Below are positions 33,262-45,287 of a stretch of DNA of 64,000 bases, piece after piece. The first letter of the stretch is position 1. Each line of letters opens with the position of its first letter. This DNA is from Brachypterus glaber (Eukaryota > Arthropoda > Insecta > Coleoptera > Kateretidae). Position numbers and translations under genes: made by a program. The DNA is taken from NCBI GenBank assembly GCA_958510825.1, contig OY294048.1, positions 24,873,887 through 24,937,886 on the forward strand, written 5' to 3'. The notes under the pieces were generated by a model. It was given only the letters and a program-made list of their open reading frames with translations, made no database searches and had not been told where the DNA came from.

Positions 33262-34843
33262 TTAAGTCAGTGGTGTTACCGATTTTTTTATTTCTGGGAA
33301 TTTGTTTGTGGGATTTTGTAGTTGGTCCGGATGTTTGGGCATATCGGTTTCTGGGTTTATTACAATGCGTGACAAGGCATCTGCATTACTATTAAGGACA
33401 CCTTTTTTATAAATGATTTCATAATCATACTCTTCTAAGTACAACCGCCACCTACATAATTTGGAGTTAGGTTCTTTAAGGGAGAACAACCACTGCAAGG
33501 GTTTATGGTCAGATACTATTGTGAATTTTTGGCCATATAAATAAGGCCTAAAGTATTTAACAGCCCAAACGATTGCTAGAAGTTCCCTTTCGATTGTACT
33601 TAGGTTACATTCTGATTCGTTAAGGGTGCGACTTGCGTAGGCTACTGGTAAATCAGACCCTATTTTTCCCTGCGATAATACTGATCCTAAGGCAAAACTA
33701 GAAGAATCACAAGTTAAAAAAAAGGGTTGATTAAAATCTGGATACTGTAGTATGGGTTGGTTAATTAAGAAATTTTTACAATGGTTAAAATATTTTACAT
33801 ATTCGGAGTCCTTAATATTAATTTTGTTATTCTTTTTCAGACAGCTTATTTTCGCAAAATCTTTTATGAACTTGCGGTAATAACCCAATAGTCCCAAAAA
33901 AGCCTTAATTTGTCGGGTAGTTTTAGGAATAGGATACTTCTGAACAGCTTTAATTTTTTCAGGATTCAGTTTAACGCCCTGGGGTGTCACTATATGACCT
34001 AAAAACGCTACTTCCTTTTGCAAAAATTCGCATTTATCAACTTGTAATTTAAGGTTAGCAGATCGCAATCTATCAAAAATCTCTTTAAGATTATTTATAT
34101 GTTCTTGTAAACTTGTACTAAAACAAATGATATCGTCAAGAAATACGCAGCATTTTTATTTAATATACCCCTTAACAGGTTGTCCATAACCCTCTGAAAA
34201 GTGGCTGGGGCTGTCTTAAGGCCAAAGGGTATGCGCAGGAATTCATAGTGACCATTTTCTGTGCTGAAAGCAGTTTTTTGAATATCCTCCCCAGCCATTT
34301 CCAGCTGGTGATAACCACTCGCTAAATCCATTGTACTAAAATATAAACAACGCCCCAACTTGTCCAATAAGTCCATTATGTTCGGCAATGGGTATCGGTC
34401 ATCAATAGTTTATTCGTTTAATTTCCGATAGTCAACTACTATGCGCCATTTGCGTTCGGCAAAAGGGGTACTTTTCTTGGGGACCAGCCAAACTGGCGAA
34501 CTCCACGGGCTATAAGAGGGTCTTATAATTTTTTGTTCCAACATTTTTTTATTTGTTTATCTACCTCTTGTTTATGGACATTTGGAAAACGATAGGACTT
34601 TGTGTATACCGGTACTTCATCTTTAGTAATTATTTTATGTTTAATTTTATGTGTAAAAGGTTTTTCTTCTGAATGAAAAATATCAGGGTACTCATTTAAA
34701 AGACTTAAAATTGCTTGTTTTTCCTCCGCATTCATGTGATTTATTTTAATTTTTGACAGATCAATTGGCGAGTTATCGCAATATGTATTAATATTATTAA
34801 AATTATCAGCTGTGTGGTATTCGTATTCGTCGAACATTTGCAC
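33262..34843 (-). pseudogene. Gypsy-A reverse transcriptase and RNase H, several breaks
   Basis: Pieces at 34523-34843, about 34390-34523, 34095-34388 and 33262-34068 run in order: [56 protein letters not shown], then a one-base shift at the active site, which reads VFLDDII in the neighbouring frame instead of the usual YxDD, and [17 protein letters not shown]. RNase H follows with [36 protein letters not shown] and [15 protein letters not shown] replaces Gln after KLNE near 34410. The connection from protease through RNase H is the normal Gypsy order. Confidence 0.88.
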
Positions 34844-34854
34844 AGTTATTGGGT

Positions 34855-35373
34855 TTATTTTAGCAGAAATTTTCCTATTTGTAGGGTTAACAACACTACA
34901 ATAATTTTTATTTTAATAATTTGTTCTATCTTGGCAGGGACGACTATGCTGTCGGCCCCCTTAGATAACTCAAGGTAGTGTATTTTAATTCTGCGTGATG
35001 GTGTAATTAATACATCATTATGCAGGTCGACAATCGCGTTTAATTTCTTTAAGTTATCTAAGCCTAGTAGACAGTCAAATTGTTTATGAAAGTTGAACAT
35101 GTGAAATTTAAGATTAATATTATTTTTAAACAATTTGCCACACGATATCTTTGTACTGTACTTTCCCAATGAAGTACCGTGTGCACTAGATATTAAAAAT
35201 GGGTCATGTATAATATTCCTAGAAAAAAAATTATTTGCGATGTCATGTTTAACAAACGACTTTGTGCTACCACTATCTAAAAAAATTTTTAAATTTAAAT
35301 CTGGGTAAATTATATAGCATAATTGACTTTTTTCGTTTGTTAAACTCATGATATCAATTTTTCCGAGGCTCAA
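34855..35373 (-). CDS. Gypsy-A aspartic protease region
   Basis: A 172-residue open frame on the minus strand contains FLDSGSTKSFV, the retroviral-type aspartic protease active site (usually D-T/S-G), then SAHGTSLGKY and FDCLLGLDNLKKLNA, the flap and C-terminal part that position the dimer. It begins close to the gag stop (about 35370), so pol is likely translated by a frameshift or readthrough at that point. The frame ends in a divergent C-terminus at 34855, just upstream of the reverse transcriptase pieces. Confidence 0.7.
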   Translation of the reverse strand: MSLGKIDIMSLTNEKSQLCYIIYPDLNLKIFLDSGSTKSFVKHDIANNFFSRNIIHDPFLISSAHGTSLGKYSTKISCGKLFKNNINLKFHMFNFHKQFDCLLGLDNLKKLNAIVDLHNDVLITPSRRIKIHYLELSKGADSIVVPAKIEQIIKIKIIVVLLTLQIGKFLLK

Positions 35374-36429
35374 TTCTCTAAAAAAGATAAGTCATTTTCG
35401 TTTTTGTTTAAATTTTCTTCCGGAAATTCGACTTTCGGCGCATTATGCAAGTTGAAAACTTTCTCTATTTGGTAATCAGGCGTTCTAATCTGGTTATCGT
35501 TATTAGGATTATTTCGATTATTAACATTTTGTCTAGCATGAGACATATTAGTGTTTCGCGTAGAGACACTCATTGGGGTTGGTCTTGGTAACCTTACATT
35601 AGGGTTTGGCCTAAACACATCATTTCTGGAGCTAGGCCCTGGCTGATTTTGAAAATTTGTATTAGGGTTATTATTGTTAAACCCATTTGGCCTTGGATGG
35701 AATTTTTGTGGGTAATTTGTTAGTTGCAATTGCCTGACATTTGGTAATTGCTGCCTCCCTTGTGTAAAGTTCCGATTATTAATAAAGTTTGATTTTTGTC
35801 TAGGATTTTGGCTATAAGAGGTTCTAATTATTTGGTCATTTATTTCTAATTGAAAATCGTTCGTTAGCATATTTAACGCAGAGTTCAGATCCTCCGGGTT
35901 TTTGGTTCGCATTAAGGATCCTATTGGGCCTCGAAGGCCCCTCAATAAAACTCTTAAGGCGTATTTTCTTAGATATGCTGTTAAGGTTCCGACCTCTTGT
36001 GCATTACCGTGGTGCACCGTTAAATATGCTATCTGTAGATTAAGTAGCATAAGTATACTATTATAAAAATCGAAAACTGACTGTTTAAGCCCTTGCTTTA
36101 ACTCTGTCATTTCCACTTGCAAGCTGAAAACGTCGCGTTTATCGCTATATGTATTCTGGAAAGTCCGCTGGGTCATTGAGGTTGTAAAATTTATTAACCA
36201 ATTTTTCACATATATCGATGAATCTAGGAAGTTCTGACTCGCCCCTAAATTCAGGGATCATGTTCAGGTAATCGGCTTTCAAAACGTTGGCCATGTTTAA
36301 ATTAAAATTATTTATTTCGGGAATGGGGTTGTTTGATTCTACTATGGTAAGTTCTAGTTCAGAGTTTGTTTCGGACTCGGAACTGGACTCTGAATTGATT
36401 AAAGTATTGAAAATTGAATCTGTATTCAC
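35370..36429 (-). pseudogene. Gypsy-A gag-like gene with one frame break
   Basis: The N-terminal piece (to 36145) reads MANVLKADYLNMIPEFRGE from an internal Met and ends near the sequence DPADFPEYI; the frame then changes and the C-terminal piece (36170 to 35370) carries a helical capsid-like region (YLRKYALRVLLRGLRGPIG) and an Asn/Pro/Gln-rich tail with PTPMSVSTRNT. No CCHC zinc knuckle is seen, as in other errantivirus gag proteins. The start codon is uncertain; the frame upstream of the Met is also open. Confidence 0.75.
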
Positions 36430-36602
36430 TAAATGACATAGGTACTTACAGGCAAATGGTCGCTGCTACGATGTTCTTCATCTGTGATGTGCACTCACAC
36501 TCGAAGAAAACTTTTTGTAGTTACTTTTGCTTAGGAACTACCAGGTTCTATCACCAATAAATCGTCGAAACGAATCAATTTTTTGCTAAATTGACTGGTG
36601 AA

Positions 36603-36730
36603 AATTTCCGACAGCGCCACTTACGTTACAGCTTTGCCGTTAGGAGTTTTTTAAAAAAGTTATTTTTAAGTTATTATAAGAATTTTATTTAATTACGAAT
36701 TTATATTGATATGTTACTAGTTAAAATAAT
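36603..36730 (-). repeat. Gypsy-A primer-binding site and 5' LTR, truncated
   Basis: On the minus strand the LTR ends GCTGTAACGTAAG and is followed directly by TGGCGCTGTCGG (36603-36619), similar to the tRNA-Ser-type primer-binding site of 17.6/297-like elements. The LTR matches 27041-27151 over about 110 bp and stops where the satellite begins. Confidence 0.7.
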
Positions 36731-39700
36731 GATTCTTGTATTTGTAGGTTACACTTAAGATACTGGTCGACAATTTACCGGCGTGAAGTTAGCAACGATT
36801 TTTCCAGCAACGGTTTTTCTACATTTGTTTTTCAATAACTTCTTTAATAAAAGGTGTCAGACATTACAATTGGTACAGTAAATGCACATTGTCGAGTAGT
36901 TTAAGAAAAAAAATATAGACATCCAAATATCGGAGGATGGCAAGGTCAAATTGACCTCTAATATAAAAAAATCATAGCGTTACTATTAGAAGTTGTCACG
37001 TCTTCAAATTAATACAGAGGATGCACATTAACAAGTTCTTTAAAAAAACAAATACAAACTTACTAATATCGAAGGATGACGAGGTCAAATTGACCTCGTA
37101 AATATAAAAAACCCATAGCGTTCCTATTAGAAGGTGTCACACCTTCAAATTGGTACAGGTGATGCACGTTAACAAGTAGTTTGAGAAAAAAAATACAGAC
37201 CTTCAAATATCGGAGGATGACGAGGTCAAATTGACCTCGTAAATATAAAAAAAATTATAGCGTTTCTATTAGAAGGTGTCACACCTTCAAATTGGTACAG
37301 GTGATGCACGTTAACAAGTAGTTTAAGAAAAAAATCACAGATCTCCAAATATCGGAGGATGACGAGGTCAAATTGACCTCGTAAATATAAAAATTCATAG
37401 CGTTACCATTAGAAAGTGTTACACTTTTAAATTTGTATAGTAGATGCACATTGATAATTAGTTTAAGAAAAAAAATACAGAACTTTAAATATCGGAGGAT
37501 GACCTGGGCAAATTGACCTCGTAAATATAAAAAAATTCATAGCGTTTCTATTAGAAGGTGTCACACCTTCAAATTCGTACAGGTGATGCACGTTAACAAG
37601 TAGTTTAAGAAAAAAAATATAGACCTCCAAATATCGGAGGATGACGAGGTCAAAATGACTTCGTAAATATAAAACAATTCATAGCGTTACCATTAGAAAG
37701 TGTCACACCTTTAAATTCTTACATCTAAATATCGGAGGATGACGGGGTCAAATTGACCTCTAATATATAAAAATTCCAGCAACGGTTTTTTAACGTTGTT
37801 TTTTGGTAACTTCTTCAATAAAAGGTGTCAAACATTAACGAGTGGTTTAGGAAAAAAAAATATAAACGTCCAAATATCGGAGGATGGTCAAGTTGACCTC
37901 GTAAATATAAAAAAATTCATAGCATTTCTATTAGAAGGTGTCACACCTTCATATTAGTACAGGTGATGCACGTTAACAAGTAGTTTAAGAAAAAAAATAT
38001 AGACCTTCAAATATCGGAGGATGTCGAGGTCAAATTGACCTCGTAAATATAAAAAAATTCATAGCCTTTCTATTAGAAGGTGTCACACCTTCATATTGGT
38101 ACAGGTGATGCACGTTAACAAGCAGTTTAAGAAAAAAAATATAGACCTCCAAATATCGGAGGATGACAAGGTCAAATTGACCTCGTAAGTATAAAAAAAT
38201 TCATAGCGTTTCTATTAGAAGGTATCACACCTTCAAATTCGTACAGGTGATGAACGTTAACAAGTAGTTAAAGAAAAAAAATAAAGACCTCCAAATATCG
38301 GAGGATGACGAGGTCAAATTGACCTCGTAAATATAAAAAAATTCATAGCATTTCTATTAGAAGGTGTCACACCTTCATATTGGTACAGGTGATGCACGTT
38401 AACAAGCAGTTTAGGAAAAAAAATATAGACCTCCAAATATCGGAGGATGACGAGGTCAAATTGACCTCGTAAATATAAAAAAATTCATAGCGTTACCATT
38501 AGAAAGTGTCACACCTTTAAATTCTTACAGTAGATGCACATTAATAAGTTGTTTAGGAAAAAAAATACAGACATCTAAATATCGGAGGATGACGGGGTCA
38601 AATTGACCTCGTAAATATAAAAAAATTCATAGCGTTAGCATTAGAAAGTGTCACATCTTTAAATTCTTACAGTAGATGCACATTAATAAGTCGTTTAGGA
38701 AAAAAAATACAGACATCTAAATATCGGAGGATGACGGGGTCAAATTGACCTCTAATATATAAAAATTCCAGCAACGGTTTTTTAACATTGTTTTTTGGTA
38801 ACTTCTTCAATAAAAGGTGTCAAACATTAACGAGTGGTTTAGGAAAAAAAAAATATAAACTTCCAAATATCGGAGGATGACGAGGTCAAGTTGACCTCGT
38901 AAATATAAAAAATTCATAGCATTTCTATTAGAAGGTATTACACCTTCATATTGGTACAGGTGATGCACGTTAACAAGTAGTTTAAGAAAAAAAATATAGA
39001 CCTTCAAATATCGGAGGATGACGAGGTCAAATTGACCTCGTAAGTATGAAAAAATTCATAGCGTTTCTATTAGAAGGTGTCACACCTTCAAATTCGTACA
39101 GGTGTTGCACGTTAACAAGTAGTTTAAGAAAAAAAATAAAGACCTCCAAATATCGGAGGATGACGAGGTCAAATTGACCTCGTAAATATAAAAAAATTCA
39201 TAGCGTTACCATTAGAAAGTGCCACAGCTTTAAATTCTTACAGTAGGTGCACATTAATAATTTGTTTAGGAAAAAAAATACAGACATCTAAATATCGGAG
39301 GATGACGGGGTCAAATTGACCTCTAATATATAAAAATTCCAGCAACGGTTTTTTAACATTGTTTTTTGGTAACTTCTTCAATAAAAGGTGTCAAACATTA
39401 ACGAGTAGTTTAGGAAAAAAAATATAGACGTCCAAATATCGGAGGATAACGAGGTCAAATTGACCTCGTAAATATAAAAAAATTCATAGCATTTCTATTA
39501 GAAGGTGTCACACCTTCAAATTGGTACAGGTGACGCACGTTAACAAGTAGTATAAGAAAAAAAATATAGACCTCCAAATATCGGAGGATGACGAGGTCAA
39601 ATTGACCTCGTAAATATAAAAAAAATTCATAGCGTTACCATTAGAAAGTGTCACACCTTTAAATTCTTACAGTAGATGCACATTAATTAGTTGTTTAGGA

Positions 39701-40755
39701 AAAAAAATACATACATCTAAATATCGGAGGATGACGGGGTCAAATTGACCTCTAATATATAAAAATTCCAGCAACGGTTTTTTAACATTGTTTTTTGGTA
39801 ACTTCTTCAATAAAAGATGTCAAACATTAACGAGTGATTTGGGAAAAAAAAATATAAACGTCCAACTATCGGAGGATGACGAGGTCAAGTTGACCTCGTA
39901 AATATAAAAAAATTCATAGCATTTCTATTAGAAGGTGTCACACCTTCATATTGGTACAGGTTTTGCACGTTAACAAGTAGTTTAAGAAAAAAAAATATAG
40001 ACCTTCAAATATCGGAGGATGACGAGGTCAAATTGACCTCGTAAATATAAAAAAATTCATAGCGTTTCTATTAGAAGGTGTCACACCTTCATATTGGTAC
40101 AGGTGATGCACGTTAACAAGCAGTTTAAGAAAAAATATATAGACCTCCAAATATCGGAGGATGACGAGGTCAAATTGACCTCGTAAATATAAAAAAATTC
40201 ATAGCGTTTCTATTAGAAGGTGTCACACCTTCATATTGGTACAGGTGATGCACGTTAACAAGCAGTTTAAGAAAAAATATATAGACCTCCAAATATCGGA
40301 GGATGACGAGGTCAAATTGAACTCGTAAATATAAAAAAATTCATAGCGTTACCATTAGAAAGTGTCACACCTTTAAATTCTTACAGTAGATGCACATTAA
40401 TAAGTTGTTTAGGAAAAAAAATACAGAAATCTAAATATCGGAGGACGACGGGGTCAAATTGACCTCGTAAATATAAAAAAATTCATAGCGTTACCATTAG
40501 AAAGTGTCACACCTTTAAATTCTTACAGTAGATGCACATTAATAAGTTGTTTAGGAAAAAAAATACAGACATCTAAATATCGGAGGATGACGGGGTCAAA
40601 TTGACCTCGTAAGTATAAAAAAATTCATAGCGTTTCTATTAGAAGGTGTCACACCTTCAAATTCGTACAGGTGTTGCACGTTAACAAGTAGTTTAAGAAA
40701 AAAATAAAGACCTCCAAATATCGGAGGATGACGAGGTCAAATTGACCTCGTAAAT
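36731..40755. repeat. satellite array, about 142-bp monomers, about 28 copies
   Basis: The phrase ATATCGGAGGATGACGAGG recurs every 140-142 bp (for example at about 37211, 37353, 37493 and 37635) to the assembly gap. A monomer carries three short dyads: CCTCCAAATATCGGAGG, GAGGTCAAATTGACCTC and GAAGGTGTCACACCTTC. Two sub-types alternate (GTACAGGTGATGCACGTTAA versus TTACAGTAGATGCACATTAA). A third type, with AGCAACGGTTTTTTAACATT and TTGGTAACTTCTTCAATAAA, appears near 36790, 37765, 38767, 39340 and 39770, giving a higher-order pattern. Open frames across it are artefacts. Confidence 0.95.
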
Positions 40756-40955
40756 NNNNNNNNNNNNNNNNNNNNNNNNNNNNNNNNNNNNNNNNNNNNN
40801 NNNNNNNNNNNNNNNNNNNNNNNNNNNNNNNNNNNNNNNNNNNNNNNNNNNNNNNNNNNNNNNNNNNNNNNNNNNNNNNNNNNNNNNNNNNNNNNNNNNN
40901 NNNNNNNNNNNNNNNNNNNNNNNNNNNNNNNNNNNNNNNNNNNNNNNNNNNNNNN
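40756..40955. other. assembly gap (200 N)
   Basis: Exactly 200 undetermined bases between the satellite and the second mariner-like copy. The round number suggests a placeholder of unknown true length. Confidence 0.98.
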
Positions 40956-40959
40956 ATAA

Positions 40960-41622
40960 ATTATGTCTTAATCAAGAGTTACATGGGAGGGATTTTGAAA
41001 ATAGGGTTCGATTTTGTGATGAACTTTTGGAATTAACAGGGGAAGACGAGGACTTTTCTACCAAAATTTTGTTTAGTGACGAATCTACATTTAAAAGCAA
41101 TGGAGTTGTCAACAGGCATAACATGCATTATTGGTCTGTTGAAAATCCGCATTGGGTTAGGCATGTTGACAACCAGCGGATTTGGTCTTTAAATGTTTGG
41201 GGAGGGGTACTGGGGGATTCGGTTATTGGACCTTACTTTTTTAATGGGCATCTAAATGGGAATATGTACCTAAATTTTTTTAGAAGACGTACCACTAAAT
41301 TTGCGAAATGACATAATTTTTATGCAGGATGGGGCTCCTGCTCATTTTTTTCATGAGGTGAGGACTTTTTTGGATGAGACAAGCAAGCAAGATCACCCGA
41401 TTTAACCCCGTGTGATTTTTTTTGTGGGGATTTGTAAAGGACAGGGTTTACCGACAAGCTCCCACCACTCCTGAAAATATGCGTCAAAGAATCGTTGAAG
41501 CATTTAACGAAATAACACCGGTAATGCTTCAACGAGTCAGACATAATTTTGAAAGTAGGCTTTTTATGTGTATTCAGGAGGATGGGAGAACTTTTGAACA
41601 TTTACGAAACGACTATGACTAA
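40960..41622 (+). pseudogene. mariner-like transposase, copy 2 fragment
   Basis: Begins in frame through the site where copy 1 has its 2-base loss (LNQELHGRDFENR), then LFSDESTF and NVWGGV to the 23-bp deletion at about 41280, after which the frame is lost. The second Asp region (DGAPAH) and the SPDLTPCD region survive in other frames, and the Trp codon that is a stop in copy 1 is TGG here but behind a one-base loss in the T-run. The C-terminus at 41422-41622 is intact. The left half lies in or beyond the gap. Confidence 0.85.
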
Positions 41623-42159
41623 CTACTTTACAAAAAGACAGATAGATACACAGACAGACTCAGACATCTAAACAAAATTAATATTGCTTTATCATGTTAA
41701 AAATGGGGGCTTCTTATGTAGACGATGTGGGGAAGAGGATCAATGCAGATACATATTAACTTGCTGCTTGATTTGAATCCATTTGAATCGTGGAAGACTC
41801 GCAAAGAATTAGAATTATTTGCTAATAATAGATTTTGTGAAATGGCATTTATATTCCCATGATTCTCTGAAGTTAGATGCATAATTTTGACCTTTTTTCA
41901 TCAGAACTGGAGTGATTTGGGAAAACCTAAGGACTAACATGGATTTATTTGAAATATTGTACAAAACAATTCTAATAACACTGAAAATATTCTAGAAAGG
42001 CGTAATATTTTGTAGATGTATGGAATTTGACACAATGATGAGTTAATTAATTCAAATATCATAAATACGTCTTGCGTTTCGCATATTAATAAATAATATT
42101 AATAATAACAATCAATTTGAAATTTTAACTTATGAGAATTTTTCTTAGTGTCCTTTAAC

Positions 42160-42739
42160 TTAACCATTTTTTCAAAACATAATTGTCCCATGCAGGCCTG
42201 CAGCTAAGGCACTGAGGGCCGAAGCGGCGCCCCCATTCATTAACTAAGCGCTGCAGTCGAAAAATTTTCCAAATTATGTTAATTTCTGACTGTTTTATTT
42301 TCATAGTTCAGCAAGCTTAAGTATGTAAAAAATAATAAAGTCTTAGCGCCGCAGGCAAAATTTTTTTCAATTTTGATAGCTCTGGCGCCGCAGGCAATTT
42401 TTTTACAAATTTTAAGCTTTTGCAAGCTTGAACTAAAAAAAATACGTAGGTAAATTAGCCCTAGCGCCGCGGGCGAATTTTTTTATAAATTTTAAAACAC
42501 TAGTAACAGTGCACTATTATTTTTTACAAAAATCCAAAAAGGCTTAAGCGCTGCCGCGGCGAAATTTTTTCTATTGCCCATTTGGAACGAGATCTACTTA
42601 TTTGCTCATTTTGACGCCTTATCGATCTGGGGGAGTATAAATAAATAAACTGTTTATTAAAAACTTCTGTCGCCGGGCCCCCTTCGAGCCCGGACCCCGG
42701 GTAATCTGTACCCCCTGCACCCCCCTGAATCCGGCCCTG
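42160..42739. mobile_element. hAT MITE fragment inside copy 2
   Basis: Same MITE as 25635-26260, lacking its left 50 bases and the neighbouring mariner sequence. The right end TCCGGCCCTG and the following CTAATATG are retained, which confirms a deletion rather than a new insertion. Confidence 0.88.
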
Positions 42740-43488
42740 CTAATATGAACCAGCTGCAACTTCATGCAACTGCGAGGGAAGGGGGTTCTTTACAAGCTAA
42801 TTAATTATGTTTTTTAAAATCTCATAATTATAAAACATGTTTTATCATAAGTTGTCCAATAGGTTTTATAATAACTTGCTTTACCAATACTTTCATTATG
42901 ATATAGACTTGACTTTGTAAAAAAAGCTGCTAAGATTAATCTAAGATTAATCCAATCATACCAATTAAAAAATTTGATTGAGCGCAAAAAATCAAAATTT
43001 ATTAGTAATTAAGTAATACACTCTGTAGTATAAAATACATCAGTCCACAAGGTCCTTACTAAGTCTAAGTAAAAATCTAATTTATAACATTAGATTTGAC
43101 ATTTATTTTTATCGTGAACGTCATATTTGCAAACATTTATTTTCATAGCATCCTCTCTTTTACATTAGCGGGGTCATTCCATAATGTACTTACCATTTTT
43201 TGCCGTTTTCTAAAATTAAAAATTTAAATAGAAAACTATTGTTTTTAGTAAAAAAAACTATCATATGATAAAGAAATGATATTATTTTTTTAAATTTGGC
43301 GTTAAAAAATGTTATTATGCTAAAAAAAAATTCTGTTTGTTGCTCTAGCCTAAAAACAGAAAAAAGTACAACATTTTTTTCTGGCGTAAATTGAAGGTAA
43401 CTAGGTCTATATTGACTGGTAAAAAATATATTTTAATAGCTTTGATAATAACGCCACAATTTGACTGATTTGTCTACCGTGGGACACC

Positions 43489-43491
<3 letters not shown>

Positions 43492-43571
<80 letters not shown>
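43492..43571. repeat. (TA)n microsatellite
   Basis: About 80 bp of TA interrupted by ACAACAA, between the mariner-like end and the LINE-e tail. Confidence 0.9.
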
Positions 43572-43574
<3 letters not shown>

Positions 43575-45265
43575 TTTTTATTTATTTATTTATATATGAC
43601 CCTAAATACAGTTATAAAACTGGTGACAAGGCCTAACTTATACATTATATACTATACATTACATCTTGAGTCTTTATATACATTACAATTTTCATAAAAA
43701 GTTTATTTAATTATTAATATATATTTTTAGCAGTTTGTTAAATCTATTTGCGTTTTTAATAGATTTTACATGGTTTGGTAAATTATTGTACTCTACTGTC
43801 CCTGCATAAATAGGTGAACACTGTGTCTTATTAGTTTTACGTAATGGATTTCTTATGTGGTTGTTTTCATTAATCCTGGTGTGATACTGGTGTATGGTTG
43901 AAACAGCTCTCAAGTTTTGATTTGATTTTTTGTTTTCATTTATTATTCCATAAATTAGTTTATTAAGTTCTAGTTGGTTTAATTTTTTAATATTTAATAA
44001 TCTGGTTTCCAAGAAGATCGTGTCGGTAGCTGTGTAATAATTATATCCGTAGATTGCCTTTATTGCTTTGTTTTGTGTAGTCTGTACCTTATTTATAACT
44101 GTTTCCGCTGCATTTCCCCAACACGGTAGTAAGTATCTTAGGTTAGTTTCAATGAGGCTATGATAAATCGTTTTTTTACACTTCATATTTAAATAGTTTG
44201 AGCATCGATTTAAGGCTCCTATTAGTGGAACTAGTCTTTTTATTACTTGATTAGCGTGGTTTTCCCAAGTCAACTTTTCATCTATGACCAATCCTAGATA
44301 TTTATAAATTTCTACTTTGTTAAGTTCAGCCTCATTAAATTTAATTTGCACCTGGTTTTGATCTAAAGGTTTGTTTTTCTGCTTTATTAGCATGTAAACA
44401 GTTTTTTTAATATTGATGCTAAGTTTGTTCTTGCACAACCACTGTGAGTAGAGCTGCAGGTCACTGTTTATTGTGTTTATTAATGTTTTAATCTCAAGTC
44501 CTGAATACACGAGAGCTGTATCGTCTGCAAAAGTTAAATACTTGGCAGTAAGACCAAGAAATTGTAGACAGTGAACATATAATAAATACAACATTGGTCC
44601 GAGAACCGACCCTTGTGGACTCCAATATTTACTTCTTCCATATTACTATATTTTCCATTTATTTCTACGTATTGAGATCTATTTTCTAAGTAACTTTTTA
44701 ACAGTTTGTAAACAGTGTCTCTGAAGCCCATATCCCTTAATTTTTCCAATAAAACCTTGATATCTACCGTGTCGAATGCTTTTTGTAGATCGACGAACAC
44801 AATTATCACATATTTATTTTTATTTAGTTCCATATTAACATGTTCTAGTAGTTCAGTTGTTGCCCCTAGTGTGCTGCTGTTTTCTTGAAAACCATACTGA
44901 CTGGGGTCAAATTTAAAAGTGGCTTTTATAAAATTTATCATTCTTTTTTTAATTAGTACTTCCAAAATTTTTGAAAATATACTAATTATAGATATCGGTC
45001 TATAATTTTCTACTTGATCTTTTGGGCCACTTTTATATACTGGAAGGATTTTATAAATTTTCAGCTCTCCTGGAAATACCCCAGTGTATAGTGCTCTGTT
45101 TATCAGCCGCACCAAGTGTTTTTGTATAATATCATAAACGTTCAGTAGGTCTTGTTTAGTAATATTGTCATATCCACCAGCATTGGACTTGATCTCTTTA
45201 ATAATGTTAAATATTTCATGCGAGGAGCTCGGTAGTATATTGTTGTATACCTCGATATACAAGGT
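43572..45265 (-). pseudogene. LINE-e, 5'-truncated reverse transcriptase, one frame break
   Basis: On the minus strand 44534-45262 reads KSNAGGYDNITKQDL, ENYRPISIISIFSKILE, YGFQENSSTLGA and FVDLQKAFDTVD, then breaks near 44610 where GVPQGSVLGP would be (GVHKG remains). The next frame (43707-44594) holds LTFADDTALVYSG, KYLGLVIDEKLTW and a C-terminal region ending YNNLPNHVKSIKN, and stops normally. The active site is FADD. The 3' region ends in (AAAT)n near 43572-43590. The endonuclease is missing. Most like Jockey/CR1-type LINEs. Confidence 0.87.
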
Positions 45266-45287
45266 GAATTTTTAAAAAGACAGTTTC

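Larger units (their letters stand above)
29294..36730 (-). mobile_element. Gypsy-A: errantivirus-like LTR retrotransposon, decayed
   Basis: Minus-strand order is LTR, primer-binding site, gag, protease, reverse transcriptase, RNase H, macro domain, integrase, env, polypurine tract, LTR. With the LINE-d insertion removed it would be about 7.6 kb. Every gene has frame breaks. The env gene places it among insect endogenous retrovirus-like Gypsy elements. Its 5' LTR is cut by the satellite array. Separate entries describe the parts. Confidence 0.88.
40956..43491 (+). mobile_element. Tc1/mariner-like element copy 2, left half missing
   Basis: From the first base after the gap this matches copy 1 from about 24180 to 27012 at very high identity, including the right terminal repeat ending GGGACACCGTG at 43491 and TA at 43492. 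Compared with copy 1 it has a 23-bp deletion near 41280, another of roughly 37 bp near 41381, and a deletion that removes the left end of the internal hAT MITE (junction near 42160). Confidence 0.9.

Noticed and set aside
38807..39007. 66-residue frame within the satellite
   Set aside because: It follows the repeat period and has no homology.
36731..40755. CRISPR array (regular repeats with spacers)
   Set aside because: Whole 142-bp monomers are similar, with no unique spacers; this is satellite DNA in an insect genome.
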